Origin: Rhodococcus rhodnii
Lineage (GTDB): Bacteria > Actinomycetota > Actinomycetes > Mycobacteriales > Pseudonocardiaceae
Assembly (NCBI GenBank): GCA_000720375.1
Contig: JOAA01000003.1
Span: forward strand, 1-64,000
Length of the DNA: 64,000 bases
Reading direction: 5' to 3'
The first letter of the stretch is position 1, and each line of letters starts with the position of its first letter. The position numbers were made by a program, and so were the translations under genes. A model generated the notes under the pieces. The model saw only the letters and a list, made by a program, of their open reading frames with translations. It did not search any database and had not been told where the DNA came from. Of the stretch, positions 56,626 to 64,000 are shown piece after piece.

Positions 56626-57620
56626 CGGAACGGCGCCACGGAACCCCGGCGAACCAGCTCCACCGGCAAAATCACGCGCTTGGGCGGAGTAGTCGGGTTG
56701 GCGATGCGTTCCAGCAGCAACCGCGCCGCCTCCAAGCCCATGTCATAGTGCGGAATCCGAACGGTCGTCAACCCCGGCCGCTGCTTGTCCGCGAAAGGCA
56801 TGTCGTTGAACCCCACCACGGAAACATCACCCGGGCACGACAAACCCCGTTCGTCCAAAGCGGAGTAACACCCCAAAGCGATCAGGTCATTGCCCGCGAT
56901 GATCGCGGTGACGTCGCGCTGCAGATCCACCGCGGCCCGGTACCCGGCTTCCTCGGTGAACGCCGTCGAGAACGTCACCCGCCCCGGGTCGACCTCCAAA
57001 CCGTGTGCTGCCATGGCATCGACGAACGCCCGGTAGCGCTCCCAGCCTGTGGACAGTTCCTGTGGCCCGGCGACGTGACCGATGCGGGTGTGGCCAAGGG
57101 AAGCGAGCAACTGCACGGCCGAATAGACGCCTGCGTTGTTGTCGTTGGTCACCGACGGGATGTCGCCGGCGTCCGTGCGGCGGTTGACCAACACGGTCGG
57201 GACTTGGTCCGCGGGTGAGGGGTCGTTACGGCGGCCGGTGGCGAGGATGAATCCGTCGGTCTGTCTGCCGCGCATTGCCAGCAGGAGCTCGCGTTCGCGT
57301 TCGTCGTCGCCGTCCGTGTTGCCCATCAGGGCCATGTAGCCCGCTTCGCGCAGGCCGTCCTCGATTCCTCGGACGATCGGAGGAAAGACCGGGTTGGTCA
57401 GGTCGGGGATGATCACCCCGGCCACCGACGATGTCTTCGTGCGCAGCATCCGCGCCGCTGAGTTGGGTGCGTAGCCCAGGGTCTTCGCCGCTTCCATCAC
57501 CCGGTTGGCGGTCCGCGTGCTGACCTTCCCCCTGGTCTGGGGGTTCAAGGCGCGGCTGGCTGTTGCCGCGTGCACCTTGGCCAGGTTGGCGACATCCTTG
57601 ATCGTCGGTGGCTTTTCCAC
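56622..57620 (-). CDS. LacI-family regulator of the adjacent catabolic cluster
   Basis: Regulator of 332 residues. The helix-turn-helix is TIKDVANLAKVHAATASRAL with hinge VSTRTANRVMEAAKTLGY. The sensor domain ends VVGFNDMPFADKQRPGLTTV. GTG at 57620 follows AGGGTGG. It is the last gene of a leftward operon (dehydrogenase, M24 protein, aldehyde dehydrogenase, lacI) and is flanked by three promoters carrying TGCGAACGATTGCA-like operators, so it is the natural candidate repressor for them. The recognition helix sequence (AATASRALN) differs slightly from the common ATVSRALN. Confidence 0.88.
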   Translation of the reverse strand: MEKPPTIKDVANLAKVHAATASRALNPQTRGKVSTRTANRVMEAAKTLGYAPNSAARMLRTKTSSVAGVIIPDLTNPVFPPIVRGIEDGLREAGYMALMGNTDGDDERERELLLAMRGRQTDGFILATGRRNDPSPADQVPTVLVNRRTDAGDIPSVTNDNNAGVYSAVQLLASLGHTRIGHVAGPQELSTGWERYRAFVDAMAAHGLEVDPGRVTFSTAFTEEAGYRAAVDLQRDVTAIIAGNDLIALGCYSALDERGLSCPGDVSVVGFNDMPFADKQRPGLTTVRIPHYDMGLEAARLLLERIANPTTPPKRVILPVELVRRGSVAPFR

Positions 57621-57673
57621 GGCGGCCACCCTAGCGGTAACGACCCCGTCACCTAGTGCGATCACTCAAAGAA

Positions 57674-59101
57674 TCACCATTCGACGGCTATGTACTTCGA
57701 CTCCGTGTACTCCAACAGGCCCTCGTGGCCACCCTCCCGGCCGATTCCGCTCTGCTTCACGCCCCCGAATGGCGCAGCGGGCTCGGACACCAGGCCACGG
57801 TTGAGCCCGACCATTCCCGACTCCAGTGCTTCGGACACCCGCAGCCCACGGGCGAGGTCTGCGGTGTACACATAGGACACCAGGCCGTGTTCGGTCGCGT
57901 TGGCCAGCCTGACCGCCTCGTCCTGCGCCTCGAACGTCACGATCGGCGCCACCGGCCCGAAGATCTCCTCGGCCAGCACGGGAGCCGACGACGGCACGTC
58001 CGCGAGCACGGTCGCCGGGTAGTAGAACCCAGGTCCGGCCGGGCGAGAGCCGCCCACCAAGGCCCGCGCGCCCAACGAGACCGTCTCGGTGACCAGAGAG
58101 TCCACTTTGTCCACTGCTTCGGCGTTGACGAGCGGTCCGAGCTGAACGCCTTCAGACGCACCCGGTCCCATCGTCAGGCCACCCATCGCCGACGCGAGCC
58201 GGGAGGCGAACGCGGGCGCAATGCCCTCCTGCACGTAGAAGCGGTTGGCCGCGGTGCAGGCCTGTCCGCCGTTGCGCATCTTGGCGATCATCGCGCCCTC
58301 GATGGCCGCGTCCAGGTCGGCGTCGTCGAACACCAGGAATGGCGCGTTCCCGCCGAGTTCCATCGAACAGGACAGCACGCTCTCGGCCGCGACCGCGAGC
58401 AGCCGCCGTCCCACTTCGGTCGAGCCGGTGAAGGACAGCTTGCGCACCCGAGGGTCGGCCAGCATCGCCGAGACGACCGGCCCGGATCGGCGCGACGGCA
58501 CGATGTTGACCAGTCCCGATGGTGCACCGGCTTCCTCAAGCAGGGCACCGATTGCCAACGCCGTCAACGGCGTCTCGCTGGCGGGCTTGAGGATCACCGA
58601 GCATCCCGCGGCCAGCGCCGGCCCGATCTTGCGGGTCGCCATCGCGGCAGGGAAGTTCCACGGAGTCACCAGCACACTCACGCCAATGGGCTGACGCAGC
58701 ACCATGATCTGGTTCTGCCCGCCCGGCGCGGTCTGCACGCTGCCCGCGACGCGCACCGCTTCCTCGGCATACCAACGGAAGAACTCGGCCGCGTACTTCA
58801 CTTCACCCAGCGCGTCCGGCAAGGCTTTGCCGTTCTCCAGCACGATCAAGCGTGCCAACGAGTCCGCGCGTTCCTGCATCAGATCGAACACGGCCATCAA
58901 CAGGTCGGCACGCGCGCGAGGCGCGGTCGCTGCCCACGACGGCAGCGCGGATGCGGCCGCCTCGACCGCGGACAGGCCGTCCTCGACGGTTGCGCTCGCC
59001 ACGGACGCGATCTCCTCGCCGGTCGCCGGGTCGAGTACCGGGATCCGTGCGCCATCCGAGGCGGGCAGCCACTTCCCGCCGATCAGCAACTCGGTCTTCA
59101 T
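57674..59101 (-). CDS. Aldehyde dehydrogenase (succinate-semialdehyde type)
   Basis: Dehydrogenase of 475 residues. It has VTPWNFPAAMATRKIGPALA, LSFTGSTEVGRRL, MELGGNAPFLVFDDADLDAA with the general base, and NGGQACTAANRF with the catalytic cysteine. The overall pattern is that of NAD(P)-dependent GabD-like enzymes. ATG at 59101 follows AAGGTG. It lies 11 bases after the M24 gene and before lacI in one operon, so it probably oxidises an aldehyde made in the pathway, either by the beta-hydroxyacid dehydrogenase or by cleavage of the substrate. Confidence 0.9.
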   Translation of the reverse strand: MKTELLIGGKWLPASDGARIPVLDPATGEEIASVASATVEDGLSAVEAAASALPSWAATAPRARADLLMAVFDLMQERADSLARLIVLENGKALPDALGEVKYAAEFFRWYAEEAVRVAGSVQTAPGGQNQIMVLRQPIGVSVLVTPWNFPAAMATRKIGPALAAGCSVILKPASETPLTALAIGALLEEAGAPSGLVNIVPSRRSGPVVSAMLADPRVRKLSFTGSTEVGRRLLAVAAESVLSCSMELGGNAPFLVFDDADLDAAIEGAMIAKMRNGGQACTAANRFYVQEGIAPAFASRLASAMGGLTMGPGASEGVQLGPLVNAEAVDKVDSLVTETVSLGARALVGGSRPAGPGFYYPATVLADVPSSAPVLAEEIFGPVAPIVTFEAQDEAVRLANATEHGLVSYVYTADLARGLRVSEALESGMVGLNRGLVSEPAAPFGGVKQSGIGREGGHEGLLEYTESKYIAVEW

Positions 59102-59112
59102 TCCAGACACCT

Positions 59113-60357
59113 TCAGTACGGGTTGGCCACGAACAGGTCCTGGGCCGGGAACTTCGTCAGCACCTCGGCGCCGCGGTCGGTCACCACGACCTCTTCCTCG
59201 ATCCGGGCGGCGGAGAACCCGTCGGACGCCGGGCAGTAGGTCTCCAGCGCGAAGACCATGCCCGCCTGGATCTCGACGGGATGCTCAAGGCTGTTGAGCC
59301 GGGAGATGATCGGCCGCTCGTGCAGGCCCAGCCCCAGGCCGTGGCCGAACTGCAGGCCGAACGCGGCCATCTCGTCGGCGAACCCGAAGTCGGTCGCCGC
59401 AGGCCACGACAACGCGATCTCGTCGGTCCCGACACCGGGTTTGACCAGCTGGATGGCCACGTCCATCCACTCACGGGCCCTGCGGTACGCGTCGCGCTGC
59501 GAATCGGTCGCGCTGCCGACGCTGAAGGTCCGGTAGTAGCAGGTCCGATAACCGTTGTACGACTGGATGATGTCGAAGAAGGCCTGGTCGCCCGGCCGGA
59601 TCAGCCGGTCGGAGAAGTTGTGCGGGTGCGGGTTGCACCGCTCCCCCGACACCGCGTTGATCGCTTCGACCTGGTCGGAACCCATTTCGTAGAGCCGTTT
59701 GTTGGCCAGCGCGACGATTTCGTTCTCCCGCACACCGGGTTTCAGCGCCTCGACGATGTCCTGGTACACGCCGTCGACCATGGCCGCGGCCTGCGACAGC
59801 AGCGTGATCTCGTCGACCGACTTGATCTGCCGGGCGTCCAGCATCAACTGCTGCGCGTCGAGCACGGTCAAGCCTTGGCGCTGCATCTCGAACAGGAACG
59901 GCGGTTCGACGATGTCCACACCCACTGGCGCGTCCGCGACGCCTGCCTGAGTCAGGATGTCCTTGATCTCGGCGATGGCCGAGGCCATCAGCCCGGCACT
60001 GGGGGCGATCGCGCCACGCAGCCCGAGCATTCCGGCGCGGCAGTTGTCCGGCTCGAGCCACGGCGAGTACAGCTTGTGGTGTCGCGCGGCCGAACCGAAG
60101 TCCCACAGGATCGGCTCGCCGTCCCGGGTGAGCAGCGCGTAGCGGGTCATCTTGTCGCCGAGCGCGCCGCCGATCCACGTCTGTGTGGTGTAGCGGATGT
60201 TGTAGAAGTCGAACAGCAGGAACGCGCCGCACTCGCTGGATTCGAGCGCGGCCTTGGCCCTTTCGACGCGATACGCGCGCAACCTGTCGAAGTCGACGCG
60301 CTGCTCGTAGTCGACGGCGCCGTGCCCGGGCGCCGGGATGGGCCGGTTATCGGCCAT
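59113..60357 (-). CDS. M24-fold (pita-bread) protein with altered metal site
   Basis: Protein of 414 residues with the creatinase/aminopeptidase P architecture: an N-terminal domain containing LLFDFYNIRYTTQTW and a C-terminal pita-bread domain. The metal-site strand reads FFDIIQSYNGYRTCYYRTF. The first Asp is present, but the second Asp of peptidases (in the usual DxTRTF) is a Cys here. FGHGLGLGLHERP has the His, and MVFALETY and IEEEVVV give the two Glu. A normal dinuclear peptidase is therefore doubtful. The closest layout I recall is the creatinase/DddP side of M24, with NIRYxT. ATG at 60357 follows GGAGG and overlaps the upstream gene by 11 bases. Confidence 0.8.
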   Translation of the reverse strand: MADNRPIPAPGHGAVDYEQRVDFDRLRAYRVERAKAALESSECGAFLLFDFYNIRYTTQTWIGGALGDKMTRYALLTRDGEPILWDFGSAARHHKLYSPWLEPDNCRAGMLGLRGAIAPSAGLMASAIAEIKDILTQAGVADAPVGVDIVEPPFLFEMQRQGLTVLDAQQLMLDARQIKSVDEITLLSQAAAMVDGVYQDIVEALKPGVRENEIVALANKRLYEMGSDQVEAINAVSGERCNPHPHNFSDRLIRPGDQAFFDIIQSYNGYRTCYYRTFSVGSATDSQRDAYRRAREWMDVAIQLVKPGVGTDEIALSWPAATDFGFADEMAAFGLQFGHGLGLGLHERPIISRLNSLEHPVEIQAGMVFALETYCPASDGFSAARIEEEVVVTDRGAEVLTKFPAQDLFVANPY

Positions 60358-61300
60358 CTTTCGCCTCCAGACCGTCGGTCACGTCGGCGTCCTCCGCCGC
60401 CAAGGTCAGGCCGGCCCGGCGCGCTTGTTCCTGGATCAGCACGGCGAAGTCCTCGTCGCGATGCCCGGCGCCGATCGCCGCCGACACGATCTGCGCGGCG
60501 GCCGACGCGACCGGCATCGGCGCCTCGAGTGCCCGCGCGGCCTGCAGACCGAGGTCGAAGTCCTTGCGCAGCAACGGCATCGTGAACGTCGGGGTGAAGT
60601 CGAGGTTGACCAGCGCGGGCGTCTTGTACTGGCTGAACGCCGAACCCATCACCGACTGGTTGAGGAACTCCAGGAACGCCGCACGGCTCACGCCGCCTTT
60701 CTCGGCCAGCACGGTGATCTCGGCCATCGACTGGATCACCACGCCGAGGAACACGTTGTGGCAGATCTTGACCAGGCGAGCGACCTCGTCCTCACCGACG
60801 TACGTCACCGCGCGACCCAGGGCCGTGAGCACCGGCTCGACCTGCTCGAACACCGGGCGGGGGCCGGACACCGCCAAGGTCACGCGACCCGCGTCGACCA
60901 CCTTGGGATTGCCGCTGACCGGCGCGGCGAGGAACTCGGTGCCGCGCTTGAGCGCGACGACGCGCACGCTCGCGGAGGCCTCCTCGGAGACCGTGGACGA
61001 GTCGATCAGCACCTTGGGCGCCACGTCCGGATTGGTCAGTACGCCGTCCTTGCCGGCGGTCACGTCCTCCAGGTCGGCCGACGCGGCCACCATGGTGAAC
61101 ACGACATCTCGGTCGGCGAGGTCGATCGGGCGGTCGGCGACGGACGCGCCGTGCTCGGCGAGTGCCTCCGCCTTGGCTCGCGTCCGGTTGTAGACCGCCA
61201 CCTCGTAGCCGGCCAGCAGCAGGCGTTTGGCCAGGGCCGCGCCCATCCGGCCGCAGCCGATCCAGCCGATCCGGGGACGGTCCGCTGAAGTGGCCGCCAT
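60347..61300 (-). CDS. 3-hydroxyisobutyrate dehydrogenase-family NAD(P) oxidoreductase
   Basis: Beta-hydroxyacid dehydrogenase of 317 residues. The N-terminal Rossmann motif is IGWIGCGRMGAALAKRLL, the substrate-binding stretch LAAPVSGNPKVVDAG, and the catalytic lysine region EVARLVKICHNVFLG. It should oxidise a beta-hydroxyacid to its semialdehyde, which fits the aldehyde dehydrogenase two genes downstream. ATG at 61300 follows GAGGTAACG. It is the first gene of the leftward operon and has a LacI-type operator just downstream of its -10 region. Confidence 0.9.
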   Translation of the reverse strand: MAATSADRPRIGWIGCGRMGAALAKRLLLAGYEVAVYNRTRAKAEALAEHGASVADRPIDLADRDVVFTMVAASADLEDVTAGKDGVLTNPDVAPKVLIDSSTVSEEASASVRVVALKRGTEFLAAPVSGNPKVVDAGRVTLAVSGPRPVFEQVEPVLTALGRAVTYVGEDEVARLVKICHNVFLGVVIQSMAEITVLAEKGGVSRAAFLEFLNQSVMGSAFSQYKTPALVNLDFTPTFTMPLLRKDFDLGLQAARALEAPMPVASAAAQIVSAAIGAGHRDEDFAVLIQEQARRAGLTLAAEDADVTDGLEAKDGR

Positions 61301-61320
61301 CGTTACCTCGCTCCCGTGAT

Positions 61321-61366
61321 TGCAATCGTTCGCATTCACGATGCCTCTCGATGTTGCCGTCGTCAA
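61321..61366 (-). promoter_or_regulatory. Promoter and LacI-type operator of the dehydrogenase operon
   Basis: On the minus strand TTGACG (61366-61361) and CATCGT (61343-61338) are 17 bases apart. The operator TGCGAACGATTGCA (61334-61321) starts three bases after the -10. The arrangement copies the promoter at 54053 and lies 21 bases ahead of the start at 61300. Confidence 0.65.
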
Positions 61367-61370
61367 GGGC

Positions 61371-61403
61371 TTGACTCCGGCCATTGATGTGCGAACGATT
61401 GCT
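61371..61403 (+). promoter_or_regulatory. Divergent promoter and LacI-type operator for the binding-protein gene
   Basis: TTGACT (61371-61376) and AACGAT (61394-61399) are 17 bases apart. The operator TGCGAACGATTGCT (61390-61403) covers the -10. The predicted transcript start falls at about 61407, the GTG codon itself, so the message may be leaderless. Back-to-back with the minus-strand promoter at 61321-61366. Confidence 0.6.
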
Positions 61404-61406
61404 GTC

Positions 61407-62324
61407 GTGCGCACGATGTGTTTGGGAACCTTCAGCCCGTCGGTGTTGGTCGAGGTCGCCACCCGGACCGGCGCGCTGGAACACGCCGGGCTCGCCGTGC
61501 AGGAGATCCCCGCCACATCGTCGCCGGCCCAGTTTGCCGCACTGTTGGACGGCGAGCTGGACGCCGTGCTGACCAATCCCGACAACGTGGTGGCGTACCG
61601 CTGTCTGCCGGACAACCCGCTGAGCCGAACCGCCGACGTGCGGATACTCGCGGCGGTGGACGGCGGCCTGGGACTGTCGCTCTTCGGTCAGCCCGGACAC
61701 ACCACACCGAAGCAACTACACGGTGGCGTGCTGAGCGTCGACGCGCCGACGACCGGGTTCGCGTTCATCGCCTACGAGCTCCTCGACCGGCTAGGGCTGC
61801 GTAAGGACGACGACTACTCCATCCAAGCGATGGGGTCGACGCCCCGGCGCACGGAGGCATTGCTCACGGGGCAATGCCACATGACGGTCCTCAACGCGGG
61901 CAACGACCTTCGGGCCGAAGGCGAGGGCGCGTCCCGGCTGAGCAGCGTGACGAGCATCGGCCCGTACGTCGGGACCGTGCTCGCGGCCCGTGGCGAGACG
62001 ATCCAGCGGGACGGCGACGCGCTCGCCCGGCTGATCGAGACGCTGCTACAGACGTCCGCGGAGCTGGTCGAGGGCAAGCACATCGAGCTGGCCCTGGACG
62101 CCACGCAGCACCGCCTCGGTCTGGACCGCGCGACTGCCAAGCGCTACCTCAAGACCTTGGTGGACCCGACGGAAGGCTTGGTCGCCGACGGGTGGATGTC
62201 GCCGGACGCGCTGCAGACCGTGGTCGAACTGCGCAACCGCTACTTCCCCGGCGCGTCGGAGCTCACCGTGCAGGCCGTGCTGGGCTCCGGGATCGTCGAC
62301 GACGGACTGCTGCCCGCGTCATGA
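61407..62324 (+). CDS. Solute-binding-fold protein without signal peptide
   Basis: Protein of 305 residues with the NMT1/type II periplasmic-binding fold: CLGTFSPSVLVEVATRTGAL, then FAALLDGELDAVLTNPDNVV and GGLGLSLFGQPGHTTPKQLH, similar to taurine/nitrate-type binding proteins. No secretion signal or lipobox is visible, which is odd for a transporter component, and no permease is nearby. It may bind its ligand in the cytoplasm or use the fold for another purpose. GTG at 61407 (or ATG at 61416) is chosen; an upstream ATG at 61341 would start ahead of the promoter. It overlaps the convergent marR end. Confidence 0.72.
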   Translation: MRTMCLGTFSPSVLVEVATRTGALEHAGLAVQEIPATSSPAQFAALLDGELDAVLTNPDNVVAYRCLPDNPLSRTADVRILAAVDGGLGLSLFGQPGHTTPKQLHGGVLSVDAPTTGFAFIAYELLDRLGLRKDDDYSIQAMGSTPRRTEALLTGQCHMTVLNAGNDLRAEGEGASRLSSVTSIGPYVGTVLAARGETIQRDGDALARLIETLLQTSAELVEGKHIELALDATQHRLGLDRATAKRYLKTLVDPTEGLVADGWMSPDALQTVVELRNRYFPGASELTVQAVLGSGIVDDGLLPAS

Positions 62325-62786
62325 CTTCTTCGCGACCGCCCTGCGCTGGTGCTCGGTCACGTCCATGAAGGCGGCCTTGAACTGAGCGAACGCGTCCCGG
62401 CCGAGTCTGCGGGCGTGCCGGTCCTGCAACGCGCTCATGATCTTGTCGGCGGCCTTCATCTGCTCGAGGCCACGGTCGGTCGGGCAGACCAGCTTCGCGC
62501 GCCGGTCGGCCGGATCGGGGTGCCGCTGGACGTAACCGAGTCGCTCCAGCTCGTCCACGAGCGTGCCGATCACCTGCTTGTGCTGACCGGAAAGCCGGGC
62601 AAGGTCGGTCGCGCGGACGCCCTCGGGATCCATGTACGCCATCACCGCGCCGTGCCGCGGCTGCAGATCGTCGAACCCCTTGGCGGCCAGCGCACTGAAC
62701 AGTTCGTTCTGCACCGCGAACAGCAATCGCCCGGCCAGCACCCCGAGATCGGGGTTCGTCTTGTTCCGCTGTGCCCGGGTCGTCAT
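62319..62786 (-). CDS. MarR-family transcriptional regulator
   Basis: Regulator of 155 residues. The winged helix includes VRATDLARLSGQHKQVIGTL with the wing DPADRRAKLVCPTDRG. The flanking helices form the dimer interface. The ATG at 62786 has a palindromic site 21 bases upstream (62807-62823), which fits autorepression. It may also act on neighbouring metabolic genes. The ligand is unknown. Confidence 0.9.
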   Translation of the reverse strand: MTTRAQRNKTNPDLGVLAGRLLFAVQNELFSALAAKGFDDLQPRHGAVMAYMDPEGVRATDLARLSGQHKQVIGTLVDELERLGYVQRHPDPADRRAKLVCPTDRGLEQMKAADKIMSALQDRHARRLGRDAFAQFKAAFMDVTEHQRRAVAKKS

Positions 62787-62806
62787 GTATTCCGCCTTTG
62801 TGCCGT

Positions 62807-62823
62807 ACCGGCCAGTAACCGGT
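62807..62823. promoter_or_regulatory. MarR-type inverted repeat upstream of marR
   Basis: ACCGG (62807-62811) and CCGGT (62819-62823) are inverted around seven bases. The site lies between the marR start and the stop of the GntR-TetR gene. Likely autoregulatory operator. Confidence 0.45.
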
Positions 62824-63734
62824 CAGTGTAGTTCGCGGTCCCGCAGTTGCCGTTCCACCCCGTCGAGCAATAACCGCAGGCCGTACTCGAAGACTTTGTC
62901 CAAGTCATAGTCGAAGTCTTCGGTCTTGATGAACTGCGCCATCGTCGGATACCTGCCGGTTTCCAGCAGCCGGTCAAGGGCGGCCTCCTCGGTCGCCATC
63001 CATTCCTCATGTGTCACCCCAGTGTCCTGCCGCGCCTGCATTTCGTCCTGCAACGTCAACGCGAGTCCACGGATATGGCCGAAAATACTCAGGTGCGTGT
63101 ACCACATGTCGGCCACGGGCAGGCCCAACCGGCGCAGCGCGGTCAATGTCCATTCGGTATACACGATCAGATTCGGTGATACGCGAGGCCGCGTCATCGA
63201 CATAGCCGCGGCCACCCATGGGTGACGGCGGCATACTGTCCACAACAGACGTCCAGCGATCTCGACACACTCTCGCCAGTCCGGCGGCATCCGCTCAGGG
63301 AACGGCTGCTCGGCGAACACAGCGTCGGCCATGTCCACCACGAGGTCCTCTTTGCTGTGCACGTGCCGGTACAACGACATCGTCGCCACCCCGAGGTCGG
63401 TGGCGATCCGGCGCATCGAGACCACGCCAAGGCCTTCCGCGTCGGCGATCGCGATGGCGGCTCGTACCACCCTTTCCCGGCCGAGGTCCGACTCCTTCGA
63501 GGATTTGCGCGCTGCCTGCGGCGCCGACCGGACGACCGTGCCCGCGCCCGGTTTCGTGTCCACGACGCCGTCGTCCTTCAGCGCTGCGATCACCTTGGTC
63601 GCGGTGGCCATGGCGACACCCCATTGCTGGGTGATCTGCCGGGTCGACGGGACCCGGTCACCGGGTTTGAGTTCACCGCGCGCGATCCGCGCCTTGATCT
63701 CCGCCGCGATCCGCTGGTAGGGCGCCTCAGCCAC
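62823..63734 (-). CDS. GntR-TetR fusion transcriptional regulator
   Basis: Regulator of 303 residues with two DNA-binding parts. Residues 5-70 form a GntR winged helix (RIARGELKPGDRVPSTRQIT, then GVVDTKPGAGTVV). Residues 85-130 form a TetR helix-turn-helix (LGVVSMRRIATDLGVATMSL, YRHVHSKEDLV), followed by a TetR_C-type ligand domain. Such fusions are typical of actinomycetes and usually face the oxidoreductase they control. ATG at 63734. Its upstream spacer has two CTAGTGCACTAG-like palindromes. The facing monooxygenase is damaged, so its target may be lost. Confidence 0.88.
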   Translation of the reverse strand: MAEAPYQRIAAEIKARIARGELKPGDRVPSTRQITQQWGVAMATATKVIAALKDDGVVDTKPGAGTVVRSAPQAARKSSKESDLGRERVVRAAIAIADAEGLGVVSMRRIATDLGVATMSLYRHVHSKEDLVVDMADAVFAEQPFPERMPPDWRECVEIAGRLLWTVCRRHPWVAAAMSMTRPRVSPNLIVYTEWTLTALRRLGLPVADMWYTHLSIFGHIRGLALTLQDEMQARQDTGVTHEEWMATEEAALDRLLETGRYPTMAQFIKTEDFDYDLDKVFEYGLRLLLDGVERQLRDRELH

Positions 63735-63744
63735 TGAATACCCC

Positions 63745-63813
63745 TCAGTGCACTAGTGCTCCGTCCGATCTGCCCAGCTTAACACCGTCTAGTGCACTAG
63801 TTTGCTGTACAGC
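63745..63813. promoter_or_regulatory. Paired CTAGTGCACTAG operators and GCTGTACAGC palindrome
   Basis: The perfect 12-base palindrome CTAGTGCACTAG is at 63789-63800. A near copy, TCAGTGCACTAG, is at 63745-63756, 44 bases away. GCTGTACAGC at 63804-63813 is a separate perfect palindrome, and GTAC recurs downstream (63832). Two kinds of site match the two DNA-binding domains of the adjacent GntR-TetR protein. Confidence 0.6.
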
Positions 63814-63841
63814 GTACGAATGTCGCCTGTACGGTGTATTC

Positions 63842-64000
63842 ATGCGCACTGTACTGATCTCCGGCGCCGGTATCGCCGGGCTGTCACTGGCTTACTGGCT
63901 GACCGAATACGGCTTCCGCACGAGAAGTGGTCTCGCGAATGGGCTTGATGGACGCGATCCGCGCACCACACCGGAACGCACGGCATCGCGATCCTCAACG
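63842..64000 (+). pseudogene. Disrupted FAD-dependent monooxygenase, 5-prime part at window edge
   Basis: ATG at 63842 begins an FAD-binding oxidoreductase: MRTVLISGAGIAGLSLAYWL has the GxGxxG motif. After TEYGFRT (residue 27) the family sequence jumps to another frame: from 63921 the +1 frame reads REVVSRMGLMDAIRA, and from 63967 the +2 frame reads HTGTHGIAILN. Both are normal continuations of this family. About 20 codons between TEYGFRT and REVV, including the second FAD-binding segment, are missing. The gene runs off the window. A decayed target of the adjacent GntR-TetR regulator is likely; a local sequence error cannot be excluded. Confidence 0.7.

Overview
The window is high-GC actinobacterial DNA with many GTG starts, 1- and 4-base gene overlaps and strong purine-rich ribosome sites. 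Mycothiol-linked protein families, an NAD-dependent 1,657-residue glutamate dehydrogenase and large numbers of LacI, TetR, MarR and GntR regulators point to a Pseudonocardiales-type actinomycete (Amycolatopsis, Lentzea or Kibdelosporangium relatives). The genus is inference.

Left third (about 0.9 to 28.3 kb). Recalled from the Mycobacterium tuberculosis map, this block keeps the order and strands of Rv2464c to Rv2478c: nei-type glycosylase, rpiB, Rv2466c-like thioredoxin-fold protein, pepN, DUF5130 protein, small membrane protein, HNH protein, glbO, aglA, Rv2474c-like, thioesterase, gdh, ettA and ssb-like. Extra genes break this core: a ComB-like/MBL/aldehyde dehydrogenase group, a cationic hexapeptide-repeat protein (9.8 kb), an MscS channel, and a 1,854-residue, largely disordered TPR/GGDEF-like protein between gdh and ettA.

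Middle (28.4 to 43 kb). A CopD-CtaG membrane protein and an MFS transporter with a LacI-type double operator come first. Next is a four-gene, overlap-coupled operon (membrane-anchored binding protein, TelA family, binding-protein/vWA lipoprotein, XpaC-like membrane protein) preceded by a candidate PHO box. An ABC exporter faces a TetR gene across a palindromic operator; the TetR gene is coupled to a second Rv2466c-like protein. A cysteine hydrolase/GlxA pair, a hemerythrin protein, a LacI regulator and tRNA-Arg(TCT) follow.

Right part (43 to 64 kb). An excisionase-fold antitoxin is followed by only the first 18 codons of its PIN toxin. Then come an RDD/SpoIIM/DUF58/MoxR/DUF4350/DUF4129/membrane-protein cluster and an MFS/LysR pair. 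A catabolic cluster contains a two-subunit molybdenum hydroxylase, LacI, aldehyde dehydrogenase, M24-fold protein, beta-hydroxyacid dehydrogenase and a binding protein. Three promoters in this cluster share one LacI-type operator, so it looks like a single regulon. The window ends with MarR and GntR-TetR regulators and a frameshifted FAD monooxygenase.

The most promising undescribed items are the GTRVT hexapeptide protein, the PHO-boxed TelA operon, the giant disordered GGDEF-like protein, the LacI regulon with a metal-ligand-deficient M24 protein, two Rv2466c paralogues lacking the second active-site cysteine, and a dispersed 13-base palindromic word.
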